The notes under the pieces: generated by a model
Database searches by the model: none
Told to the model about the DNA's origin: nothing
What the model saw: only the letters and a program-made list of their open reading frames with translations
Part shown: piece after piece, positions 8,382 through 15,711 of the stretch
Position numbering within the stretch: position 1 is the first letter of the stretch
How the letters are laid out: each line of letters begins with the position of its first letter
Assembly (NCBI GenBank): GCA_022822375.1
Contig: JAJEBU010000112.1
Span: 1 to 42,946 of the forward strand
DNA length: 42,946 bases
Origin: Dehalococcoidia bacterium
GTDB lineage: Bacteria > Chloroflexota > Dehalococcoidia > Bin125
Direction of reading: 5' to 3'
Translations under genes and position numbers: made by a program

Positions 8382-8422
8382 ATGATAGAACGCTTGTACG
8401 CAATGATTCAACCGCGTAGCCT
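8382..8422. promoter_or_regulatory. Overlapping divergent promoters of the Crp/Fnr and crotonase genes
   Basis: On the plus strand TTGTAC (8394-8399), a 17-bp spacer and TAGCCT (8417-8422) precede the crotonase gene. On the minus strand TTGAAT (8411-8406), an 18-bp spacer and TATCAT (8387-8382) face the regulator gene. The two promoters interleave, so occupancy of one would hinder the other. A further TAGACT lies closer to the regulator start, 16 nt before its ATG. I found no clear CRP- or FNR-type palindrome here. Confidence 0.4.
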
Positions 8423-8445
8423 GAAGCCAACATTGGAGGTCTCGA

Positions 8446-9249
8446 ATGTCTGAGACGATCATCGTCGAACAAGTGGGCCGCGTCGCGCAGATCACGCTCA
8501 ATCGACCCGAAAAACTCAACGCCATTTCCCGCCAGCTGCAGCGTGAACTGATCGACGCGCTGGTCGAGGCGGAGCGCAACGATTCCGTCCACATCGCCGT
8601 GATCGCGGGCGCTGGGCGAGCCTTCAGCGCGGGTTATGACTTGACCGGCGGTTCAGGCGTCGCGGCGGAGCAAGCCTCGGCCATCTCGCGCGACCGCGAT
8701 GGCTTGGAGGAGTTGAACCGTAACTGGCTGCGCATCTGGGATCTGCGCCTGCCGGTGGTCGCGAAGGTGCACGGACACTGCCTCGCCGGTGGCACGCAGC
8801 TGGCGACGATCTGCGATGTCGCCTTTGCCGCAGAGGACGCCCGCGTCGGAGCGCCGCAGTTGCCGTTGGGCGCAGGATTCGTGGCGTCATTCTGGGCCTG
8901 GCAGGTCGGCGCGCGGCGCGCGAAGGAGTTCTTCTTCCCCGTCGGCAGCATGATCTCGGGCCGCGAGGCGGCTGAGATTGGACTCTTCAACCGCGCGCTG
9001 CCGGCGGATCAGCTCGACCAGTTCGTCGATGCTTATGTCAATCTCGCCGCCAAGACGCCCAAGGAAATCCTCGTCCTGCAGAAGAAGGCGATCAACCGCA
9101 CTCAAGAAGTCCAGGGCTTCCGCGAAGCGCTGATGGGCGGCGTCGAGATTGATGCGATCGCGCATTTCACGACCCCGGTGCTCGAGATGAACCGATCGCT
9201 GAAGGAGCGCGGGTTGCGAGCGACGCTCGATGACTTCCACAGCCAGTAA
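8446..9249 (+). CDS. Crotonase-fold (enoyl-CoA hydratase/isomerase family) enzyme
   Basis: This 267-aa protein has the family hallmarks: ITLNRPEKLNAI near the N-terminus and the two oxyanion-hole strands GAGRAFSAGYDL and VHGHCLAGGTQLA, which stabilise a CoA thioester enolate. At the position of the first catalytic Glu of classical hydratases (PE in FGQPE) this protein has Gln (VGAPQLPLG), and the second catalytic Glu region is also not conserved. A simple enoyl-CoA hydratase is therefore doubtful; isomerase, dehalogenase, hydrolase or C-C lyase activity is as likely. The start follows TTGGAGG by 8 nt. Its 3' end overlaps the next gene by 20 bp, and it sits beside four CoA-transferases. Confidence 0.85.
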   Translation: MSETIIVEQVGRVAQITLNRPEKLNAISRQLQRELIDALVEAERNDSVHIAVIAGAGRAFSAGYDLTGGSGVAAEQASAISRDRDGLEELNRNWLRIWDLRLPVVAKVHGHCLAGGTQLATICDVAFAAEDARVGAPQLPLGAGFVASFWAWQVGARRAKEFFFPVGSMISGREAAEIGLFNRALPADQLDQFVDAYVNLAAKTPKEILVLQKKAINRTQEVQGFREALMGGVEIDAIAHFTTPVLEMNRSLKERGLRATLDDFHSQ

Positions 9250-9712
9250 CGAGACGCCCAGCTCGTTGGCCGAGGCCCGGCTGCCGATCGATCACGCCGC
9301 TCGGCTCTTGGCCGTCGCCGATGGACTGTGCAGCATCGGCGAACTGCGCACCGGCGAGCGTGGCGGACAGTTCTCGATCTTCAACTTCCTCATCCGCTGC
9401 ACGCTGGACGACGAGTACCCCTCGCCCGATGATCGGCCGACGCATGCGCTGCTGATGCAAGCGGGCATCGTCCGACGGCACGGCTGGTACGCATACTTCT
9501 GGCTGCCCGATCACGAGTGCCCTCTGCGCATGGCAATTCCGGCCCCGATCAGCAAGTCGTGGCATTGGCACGACGATGTGGAGGAGATCAGCAAGCGGCT
9601 GGACGGTTCCGACGCGTGGACTCAGGCGGTGGGTGCGAGCGTTGAGGCCCACGTGCAGCGGTTTGCGTCGGCGCTGGAGACAGCAGAGATCGTCAGAGTA
9701 GCGACGGCGTAG
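9230..9712 (+). CDS. Hypothetical protein, 160 aa
   Basis: I do not recognise this family. The predicted protein is soluble, with a Trp/His-rich middle (WYAYFWLPDHE, SWHWHDDVEEISKRL) and an amphipathic C-terminus. There is no signal peptide or transmembrane segment. The ATG at 9230 lies inside the last codons of the crotonase gene, so translation is probably coupled, and codon use and GC content match its neighbours. Its 3' end overlaps the convergent CoA-transferase gene by 20 bp (9693-9712). The context suggests a role linked to the crotonase enzyme, but no function can be assigned. Confidence 0.65.
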   Translation: MTSTASNETPSSLAEARLPIDHAARLLAVADGLCSIGELRTGERGGQFSIFNFLIRCTLDDEYPSPDDRPTHALLMQAGIVRRHGWYAYFWLPDHECPLRMAIPAPISKSWHWHDDVEEISKRLDGSDAWTQAVGASVEAHVQRFASALETAEIVRVATA

Positions 9713-10991
9713 CGGGGAACTCGGAGGCCGGCGACGTATTGGCCGGCCGGTCGGCGATCACGCCTTCGGCGGCCAACGCATCCTGTTCCGTGCGCGACAG
9801 ACCCAGCAGACCGCCGAGAATTTCCTCGTTGTGCGCACCGAAATCGGGCGCCGGCGCGACAACGCACGGGCCGGCGCCGTCGGCGCGCCAGAGCCAGCCG
9901 TGCACTTGCCAGATGCCCACTTCGGGGTGCCGCAGCGGCTCATAGAAGCCGCGCGCCTTCAGATGCGGCTCGTGCATCATCTCGAGCATCTTCCAGACAG
10001 GCGACGACGGCACACGCTCGGCATGCAGGGCGGCGAAGATGTCGGTCTTCGAGTGCTCGCTCGTCCAGCTGCCGACGAGCTCATCGAGTTCGGCGCGATG
10101 CTCCCAGCGGAGGATCTGATCGGAGAAATCGTCGCGCTCGGCCCAATCGGGCGACCCCATGGCCCGCTTGAGCCCCGCCCACTCGGCGTCCGAGCGGACG
10201 CAGATGGCGATCCAATCGTCGCCGTCATCAGCGCCGGCGCAGCGGTAGACATTGTGCGGCGCCATCCAGTCGTGATCGGTGCCCATGTGTTCGGGCAGGC
10301 GGCGGTTCATCGACCAGTCCATGTAGAACTCGCCCAGCAAGGTCGACATCACCTCTCGCTGGGCGAGATCGATGTACTGTCCCTGACCGGTCCGCTGGCG
10401 GTGAATCAACGCCGTCGAGACTGCGGCCGAGGCGGCGATGCCGGCGATCGGGTCGCCGTATGAGATCCCGCTCTTGTACGGCACGCCGTCGTCGCCGTAG
10501 CCGCTCGTTGACGTCATCCCGCTCATCATCTCGATGATCGGTCCGTAGCCGACGGCATCCTTCTCGGGTCCCGTTTTGCCAAAGCCGGCCATGCCGACCA
10601 CGATGATGTCCTCGCGCTGCTCGCGCAGCCACTCATAGGTCAGACCCAGGTTGTCCATCACGTCGGTGCGGTAGTTCTCGATCACCACATCGCAGTGCGG
10701 CAGCAGCTGCGCGAAGACGGATCGTCCCGAGTCCGACGCGAGGTCGAGCGAGAGCGACCTCTTGTTGCGGCTGTACTCGTGGAAGTAGAAGTTGGTGTTC
10801 CACCAGCGCTCGCCGGGCGCGACGGGCGGCGGAATCAGCGTACGGATGTTGTCCCAGGCGCGGGGCGACTCGATCTTAATCACGTCGGCACCCAGGTCTG
10901 CGAGGATCTTGGCGGCGTATGGACCAGCCCAGATCATCGTCAGGTCTGCGACGCGCACGCCGCTCAGTGGACGGCCGGGGTCGAAGGTCAT
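9693..10991 (-). CDS. Class III (CaiB/BaiF) CoA-transferase, catalytic-type subunit
   Basis: This 432-aa protein is a class III CoA-transferase, a family that moves CoA between carboxylic acids through an aspartyl anhydride. The N-terminal Rossmann strand GVRVADLTMIWAGPYAAKIL and GADVIKIE are typical. The catalytic Asp is present as Asp180 in SYGDPIAG, aligned without gaps to the distal TGQGQYID motif and matching Asp169 of formyl-CoA transferase (ALGDS). It starts four bases before the end of the upstream minus-strand gene (ATGA overlap). That partner lacks the Asp, so the two are likely subunits of one heteromer. The donor and acceptor acids are unknown. Confidence 0.92.
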   Translation of the reverse strand: MTFDPGRPLSGVRVADLTMIWAGPYAAKILADLGADVIKIESPRAWDNIRTLIPPPVAPGERWWNTNFYFHEYSRNKRSLSLDLASDSGRSVFAQLLPHCDVVIENYRTDVMDNLGLTYEWLREQREDIIVVGMAGFGKTGPEKDAVGYGPIIEMMSGMTSTSGYGDDGVPYKSGISYGDPIAGIAASAAVSTALIHRQRTGQGQYIDLAQREVMSTLLGEFYMDWSMNRRLPEHMGTDHDWMAPHNVYRCAGADDGDDWIAICVRSDAEWAGLKRAMGSPDWAERDDFSDQILRWEHRAELDELVGSWTSEHSKTDIFAALHAERVPSSPVWKMLEMMHEPHLKARGFYEPLRHPEVGIWQVHGWLWRADGAGPCVVAPAPDFGAHNEEILGGLLGLSRTEQDALAAEGVIADRPANTSPASEFPATPSLL

Positions 10992-12202
10992 ATCGCGTCC
11001 AGTTCTCGCAGACGGACGAGGTCTTCGCGCTCGTAGCCGAGCTCACCGTGGATGACGTCCACGTTGTGCTGGCCGAGCTTCGGCGCGGCGCCCATCTTCC
11101 ACTCGTGCGCGCTGCTCAGCCAGAGGCGGCCTGGATAGGTCAGGCTGCCTGCCGCTGCATCGTCGCGATCGGCGAAGAAATCGCGGCTGCGCAGATGCTC
11201 AGAATTGGCCAGGTCCTCGAACGTGGCGACGAAACCGAAGGGCACGCGATTCGCAATGCCAAGCTCGAGCAGATCATCGCGGGTCTGCCCGATGAACCAG
11301 CCGTATAGGATCGCCATCAACTCGTCGTTGTTCGACAGGCGCTGGCCGGCGTCCGCGAATCGATCTTCCTGCAGCTCTGGCAAGCCCACGGCTTGCGCGA
11401 AGGGCGGATAGTTGCGCGGCAGCAGGCAGACGCCGCCATAGCCGTCCGCCAGTTCGTAGAGTCCCCAGGTGGCGTGCAGATTGTTGCCCGATCGCTGCGA
11501 TTCAATACCCAGCTGCGACGCCCGCGTGTGGTACGCCTCGGCCATGCCCGCGTATGTCTCCTGGACCGAGAGGTCGATGTACGACCCTTGTCCGTGCATG
11601 ATCGCCCCGAAGTACGCGCTCGACACGGCGGAGAAGGCGTTCAAGCCGGCTTGGTACGACGGCTGTGAGCCTCCGTTCTTCAGCGGCTGACGATCCGGAT
11701 GGCCCGTCAGCCACATCTGTCCGCTGGCGGCATAGAGGGTCAGTTCCGTCGCAGGCAGGTCGGCGTTCGGGCCGGTCTGGCCGAACGGGGTGATCGAGAT
11801 CATGACCAGCGACGAGTTGTCTGCCGACAGCGCGGCGTAATCCAGGTCGCGTTCGGCCAGATAGCCGGGCGGGAAGGACTCGATCACGATCTCGGCCGAT
11901 TGCGCCAGGTCGCGCAGAATCTCTCGGCCGTCGGAGGTGTCGAGATTGAGCGTGACGGAGCGCTTGTCGCCGTTGAGGTACAAGAACAGGCCTGAGGTCT
12001 CGTCGTCCGGCTGGTCGTTGGGCCAGGGTCCGAACGCACGCGAGGGATCACCGCTGGTTCGCTCGACCTTGATCACATCCGCGCCGAGCGCGGCCAGCCA
12101 GCGCCCCGCATAGGGTCCTGAAATGCCCTCGGCCAGCTCCAAGACACGCACGCCGTCGTATGGGCGTGACGCGTCGGGCGGGGAATGGTCTGTGCTGCTC
12201 AC
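10988..12202 (-). CDS. Class III (CaiB/BaiF) CoA-transferase, subunit lacking catalytic Asp
   Basis: This 404-aa class III CoA-transferase homologue has GVRVLELAEGISGPYAGRWL and GADVIKVE at the N-terminus and GQGSYIDLS in the middle. Ungapped alignment to its partner (25 residues from the shared Gly to the YID motif) places Ser182 (PSYQAG) where the catalytic Asp should be. In benzylsuccinate CoA-transferase, BbsE similarly lacks the residue that BbsF supplies, so a structural or substrate-binding role is likely. It starts with GTG at 12202. There is no Shine-Dalgarno sequence, but TAGACT lies 6 nt upstream, suggesting a leaderless mRNA. The stop overlaps the catalytic partner's start as ATGA. 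Confidence 0.9.
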   Translation of the reverse strand: MSSTDHSPPDASRPYDGVRVLELAEGISGPYAGRWLAALGADVIKVERTSGDPSRAFGPWPNDQPDDETSGLFLYLNGDKRSVTLNLDTSDGREILRDLAQSAEIVIESFPPGYLAERDLDYAALSADNSSLVMISITPFGQTGPNADLPATELTLYAASGQMWLTGHPDRQPLKNGGSQPSYQAGLNAFSAVSSAYFGAIMHGQGSYIDLSVQETYAGMAEAYHTRASQLGIESQRSGNNLHATWGLYELADGYGGVCLLPRNYPPFAQAVGLPELQEDRFADAGQRLSNNDELMAILYGWFIGQTRDDLLELGIANRVPFGFVATFEDLANSEHLRSRDFFADRDDAAAGSLTYPGRLWLSSAHEWKMGAAPKLGQHNVDVIHGELGYEREDLVRLRELDAI

Positions 12203-12249
12203 GCAGGCAGTCTATGAGCAGCCGCGACTGCGTTCTAGACTTGTGGTGC
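12203..12249. promoter_or_regulatory. Compact divergent promoter/operator of the two CoA-transferase pairs
   Basis: Only 47 bp separate two divergent start codons. On the minus strand TAGACT (12214-12209) lies 6 nt before the GTG at 12202. On the plus strand TAGACT (12236-12241) lies 8 nt before the ATG at 12250. Between them, GCAGCCGCGACTGC (12218-12231) is a palindrome with one mismatched pair, and its centre falls within a base of the midpoint of the two hexamers. A single dimeric regulator bound there could control both pairs. No Shine-Dalgarno sequence is seen on either side. Confidence 0.55.
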
Positions 12250-13500
12250 ATGTCCACGTCCACAGACCCGGCTGCCGACACCGATGCCGACATCCTGGGC
12301 CCACCGTTGCTGGAGGGCGTGCGCGTCGTCGAGCTCGCTGAAGAGATCGCTGGCCCGTTCGCGGCCAAGCTGCTCGCCGACGCCGGCGCGGACACGATCA
12401 AGATCGAACCGCCGGGCGGCGACGCTGCGCGCCGCGCAGCACCCTTTGCCGAACCGTCGCCGCACCGCGAGACATCCACCACCTGGCTTGCCTACAACAC
12501 ATCCAAGCGAAGCGTCGTGCTGGACCTCGAATCGGCCGCGGGGCGGCGCATCCTGCAGCGCCTGTTGGCGGACGCGGATGTGCTGGTCACCGATCGCACG
12601 CCGAGCCAGCTCGCGCCGCTCGATCTGCTGCCTGAGCACTTGCGCGAGCGATATCCGCATCTGATCATCGCCGCGGTCACGCCCTTCGGACTATTGGGCA
12701 GCGCGGCGGATTGGCCATCGACCGCGCTGACCCGCGCGCATGCGTCCGGCTCCGCGGCCGGCGTGCGACGCAATCTCGGCGCGGACAGCGGCGCGCCACT
12801 GATGGCCGGCGCTCACGTCCACGAAGCCGACGGCGGTACCGCTTTGGCGCTCGCGATCTGGGCCGCGTTGATTGCCCGTGAGCGGTTCGGACATGGACAG
12901 ATCGTCGATGTCGCATCGACCGACGCGATGATGAACATGGATCGCGTCGACATTTCCATCGCGCACAACGATGGCGGGCCGCCGGCCCGGCCGCCGTCGC
13001 GCGGCGGCAGCGCCTTCGGCGGACGTCTGGAGTGCGCCGACGGGCATCTGATCGCCGTCACGCCGCAGGCGCATCAGTGGGCCGGGCTGATCAAGGCGAT
13101 GGGCGAGCCCAGCTGGGCGTTCGACGACAACGGCAACCTGATCGACCGTCTCTCGCTGGGCGAGGAGGCGGGCATTGCCATCGAGCGGTGGGCCGCCGCG
13201 CGAACGCGTGACGAGGTCTTCCGCGCGTTGCAGTCTCACAGCGCGCCAGCCGGACCGGTGCTGCGACCGTCGGAGGTGCTGGACTCGGAACAAGAGCGGG
13301 TGCGCGAGTTCTTTGAGACGCTGGGGCACCCCGTCGCTCCAAGCGGGCGATACCCGCAGTTTGCCGCCCACTGGACAGCGGCATCGCGCGCCAAGCGGAG
13401 CGCCGCGCCGTTGCTCGGATCAGCATCGTCCGAGGCGGCGAGCCCACATCTCGCTCCCTGGACCCCCGTCCAGGCCAGACGAGCAGGAGTGACCGGATGA
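12250..13500 (+). CDS. Class III (CaiB/BaiF) CoA-transferase, subunit with Glu at the catalytic position
   Basis: This 416-aa homologue shares the LxEGVRVVELAEEIAGPFAAK N-terminal subtype with the minus-strand Asp-less subunit rather than with the Asp-bearing ones. Ungapped alignment puts Glu192 (HVHEADGG) at the catalytic Asp position, with Asp194 two residues later. Glu could in theory form an anhydride, but the subtype and gene order suggest a non-catalytic partner. The ATG at 12250 is preceded by TAGACT 8 nt upstream and no clear Shine-Dalgarno sequence; an in-frame ATG at 12214 would leave no room for a promoter. The stop overlaps the next start as ATGA, so the two are probably co-translated subunits. 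Confidence 0.88.
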   Translation: MSTSTDPAADTDADILGPPLLEGVRVVELAEEIAGPFAAKLLADAGADTIKIEPPGGDAARRAAPFAEPSPHRETSTTWLAYNTSKRSVVLDLESAAGRRILQRLLADADVLVTDRTPSQLAPLDLLPEHLRERYPHLIIAAVTPFGLLGSAADWPSTALTRAHASGSAAGVRRNLGADSGAPLMAGAHVHEADGGTALALAIWAALIARERFGHGQIVDVASTDAMMNMDRVDISIAHNDGGPPARPPSRGGSAFGGRLECADGHLIAVTPQAHQWAGLIKAMGEPSWAFDDNGNLIDRLSLGEEAGIAIERWAAARTRDEVFRALQSHSAPAGPVLRPSEVLDSEQERVREFFETLGHPVAPSGRYPQFAAHWTAASRAKRSAAPLLGSASSEAASPHLAPWTPVQARRAGVTG

Positions 13501-14825
13501 CCACGAACATCGGGACCAACGGTGCAAACGGCACGAATGGACACGGCGATGGTCTGCTGGCAGCCGCGCAGCGATCCGGGCCGTTGTCGGGCAAGCGAAT
13601 CATCGACTTCACCTGGGCCTGGGCCGGACCGTACGGGGCGATGCAGCTGGCCTTGCTCGGCGCGGAGCTGATCAAGGTGGAATCAGCCACGCGCATTGAT
13701 CACTCTCGCCAACGATCGCTCGCGATGGGATCGTTCGCGGGCGGTGTCAACCAGGCGCCGATGTTCAACGAGGTCAACATCAACAAGCACTCGATCCAGC
13801 TCAACCTCAAGACCGAAGGCGCCAAGCAGGTCATTCGAGACCTCGCACAGACCGCTGACGGCGCGATCGACAACTTCCGGCCGGGCACGCTGCAGAAGCT
13901 GGGCCTGGGCTACGAGGATCTGTCCCTGGTCAACCCGGACATCGTCATGATTTCCGCCTCAGCGCTGGGCGGGACGGGTCCCGAGCGGAACTACACGGGC
14001 TACGCGCCGACGTTTGCCGCGCTCAGCGGTCTGTCCTACCTCTCGGGCGAGCCCGAGGAACCGCCGGTGATGATGGGTGGCTCGATCGACCTGCGCGCCG
14101 GCACCGCCGCGGCATTGGCGATGCTCGCCGGCTTCCATTACCGCGAGCGCACAGGACGCGGACAGTTCATTGACGCCTCCTCCTCCGAGGCGATTGGCAT
14201 GCACATCGCCGAAGAGTTCCTCCACGTCGACATGCTCGGCCGCGACGGCGACCGACTCGGCAACGGTCATCGCGCCTACGCGCCGCACGATGTCTTCCGC
14301 TGCGCGTCCATGCGTGCGCCCAACGCCTACTCCGACGACCACAAGGGCGCACGTTCGGGCTGGATCGCCATCGCCTGCCGCTCGGATGCCGAGTGGGAGG
14401 CGCTCTGCTCGGCCAGCGGGCTCGACCATCTGCGATCCGACGCTCGATTCCGAACCGGTCTCAAACGCTGGAAGCACCGAGCCGAGCTGAAACCGATGAT
14501 TGAGGCGTGGACATCTGAGCAATCCGCCGTCGAGACGGCGGACATGCTGCGTACCGCAGGCGTCCCTGCGGCCGCCTCCGTCTGGGGTAGCGACATTCAC
14601 CATTCCGAGAACTTCCAGGCTCGCGGCGGCGCGGTGTCGGTGCGGCCGCCCGAAACGCATCTGCGCCAGGTACTGCCGCCGCCCTGGAAGCTGTCCGAGA
14701 CTCCAGCCGAGATCGTCTCGCCAGCGCCGCGCATGGGCGAGGACACGACCTACGTCCTGAGCCGCATGTTGGGCTATGACGAGGCGCGGATCGATGCTCT
14801 CGCGCGAGAGGGCGCGCTGGAATAA
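13497..14825 (+). CDS. Class III (CaiB/BaiF) CoA-transferase, catalytic-type subunit
   Basis: This 442-aa class III CoA-transferase begins with a low-complexity Asn/Gly/Thr tail, then RIIDFTWAWAGPYGAMQ and GAELIKVE. The catalytic Asp is Asp198 in GGSIDLRAG, in the same register as Asp180 of the minus-strand catalytic-type copy. Both share the WAGPY element, which marks them as the same subtype. AGGAG precedes the start, and the ATG overlaps the stop of the preceding Glu-bearing subunit. The pair mirrors the minus-strand pair, so an inverted duplication of a two-gene module followed by divergence is likely. It may accept a different acid from the minus-strand enzyme. Confidence 0.92.
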   Translation: MTTNIGTNGANGTNGHGDGLLAAAQRSGPLSGKRIIDFTWAWAGPYGAMQLALLGAELIKVESATRIDHSRQRSLAMGSFAGGVNQAPMFNEVNINKHSIQLNLKTEGAKQVIRDLAQTADGAIDNFRPGTLQKLGLGYEDLSLVNPDIVMISASALGGTGPERNYTGYAPTFAALSGLSYLSGEPEEPPVMMGGSIDLRAGTAAALAMLAGFHYRERTGRGQFIDASSSEAIGMHIAEEFLHVDMLGRDGDRLGNGHRAYAPHDVFRCASMRAPNAYSDDHKGARSGWIAIACRSDAEWEALCSASGLDHLRSDARFRTGLKRWKHRAELKPMIEAWTSEQSAVETADMLRTAGVPAAASVWGSDIHHSENFQARGGAVSVRPPETHLRQVLPPPWKLSETPAEIVSPAPRMGEDTTYVLSRMLGYDEARIDALAREGALE

Positions 14826-14873
14826 CCTACGATCCGAGACAGGGAACACACGGCGAGCGAGCGGAGGGGCACC

Positions 14874-15194
14874 ATGCAAGAGGGACTGCGGGCAGCGATC
14901 AAGCCGATGGCGCGCCTCGGCATCGTTGCGATCCTGGCGATCACCGCGATCGCCGCCATCCAACCGCTCACCTCGCCCGGCGGCGAGGTGCTGGCCGCGG
15001 ACGCAGTGCCGCTGCAGGCGGAACTGTCCGCGCCGCAGCAAGCCGAGCCCGATGAGGGCGGCACCGGCGTCAACAACTTCGACCGCGAGGAGTGGTATCA
15101 GTTCGCCATCCTGCTCGCGCCGTTCCTGGTCCTGGTCACCTTCATCCTGATCTTGATGTTCGGCTGGGACCGCTTCACCAGCGACGAGGACTAG
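14874..15194 (+). CDS. Small membrane protein, 106 aa
   Basis: I do not recognise this family. The protein has an N-terminal hydrophobic segment (about residues 14-30) that could be a signal anchor or signal peptide, an acidic Pro/Glu-rich loop of about 45 residues, and a second transmembrane helix (about 79-97) ending GWDRFTSDED. A good ribosome binding site (CGGAGGGG) precedes the ATG. TACGAT near 14828 may be a -10 box. It lies 48 bp after a CoA-transferase gene and 7 bp before the CinA-like gene, which implies one operon. It could be a small subunit or anchor for a membrane-bound complex such as the downstream GlcDEF oxidase; that is only inference. Confidence 0.7.
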   Translation: MQEGLRAAIKPMARLGIVAILAITAIAAIQPLTSPGGEVLAADAVPLQAELSAPQQAEPDEGGTGVNNFDREEWYQFAILLAPFLVLVTFILILMFGWDRFTSDED

Positions 15195-15201
15195 CGCCCA
15201 G

Positions 15202-15681
15202 ATGGCTGAACCGATTGCGCAGGAGTTGGTCGATACGCTCGTCGCGCGTTCGCTGACGCTGGCCACCGCCGAGACCGATACTGGCGGGCTGATCGGCCAC
15301 TGGATCACGAACATCCCGGGCTGCTCGAAGATCTGGACGGGCGGCGCGGCGCCGTATCACAACTACCCGAAGATCGACCTGCTCGGCGTCTCGCGCGATC
15401 TGCTCAGAGAGCATGGCGCGGTCTCTGAAGAGGCGGTCGTGGCCATGGCGCGCGGTGTCCGCGACGCACTCAATGCCGACATCGGTGTCGCAGAATCGGG
15501 CATCACTGGACCGACAGGCGGCTCTGAGACTCGGCCCGTTGGCACCGTCTGGATCGCGTGCGTAGGGCCCGGCGACCGCGTCGCAGCCGAGCGGCAGGTG
15601 TGGCAGTCCGACCGCGAGGGCAACAAGCGGCTCACCGCGCTGCGCTGCATCGAGCTCGTGCTCGATGCGTCCCGCGCCTGA
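15202..15681 (+). CDS. CinA C-terminal-domain (PncC-like) family protein with altered active-site motif
   Basis: This 159-aa protein has the CinA C-terminal/nicotinamide-nucleotide amidase fold: AETDTGGLIGHWIT, PYHNYPKIDLLGV, SGITGPTGG and PVGTVWIA are in the right order. Active members have ESCTGG, whose Ser is the nucleophile that deamidates nicotinamide mononucleotide. Here the motif is ETDTGG, with Thr in place of Ser and Asp in place of Cys. The downstream Tyr and Lys are kept, so the pocket may be intact but the chemistry altered or lost. It sits between the small membrane protein and an alpha/beta hydrolase, inside a catabolic cluster rather than beside recA or NAD genes. Confidence 0.8.
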   Translation: MAEPIAQELVDTLVARSLTLATAETDTGGLIGHWITNIPGCSKIWTGGAAPYHNYPKIDLLGVSRDLLREHGAVSEEAVVAMARGVRDALNADIGVAESGITGPTGGSETRPVGTVWIACVGPGDRVAAERQVWQSDREGNKRLTALRCIELVLDASRA

Positions 15682-15691
15682 CGCGCCTGAC
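15674..15691. repeat. Two tandem copies of a 9-bp unit at the CinA-like gene's stop
   Basis: GCGCCTGAC occurs twice in succession, starting inside the last codons of the CinA-like gene and running into the 30-bp spacer. It belongs to the group of small tandem duplications seen at several junctions in this window. Confidence 0.7.
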
Positions 15692-15711
15692 CTGCTGTCT
15701 GTCAACCGCCC

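Noticed and set aside
8293-8592. 100-residue N-terminal extension of the Crp/Fnr protein
   Set aside because: It would overlap the divergent crotonase gene, and a good ribosome binding site precedes the ATG at 8292.
13959-15314. 451-aa minus-strand ORF opposite CoA-transferase, membrane protein and CinA-like genes
   Set aside because: It spans three plus-strand genes with good motifs and ribosome binding sites and has no recognisable domain.
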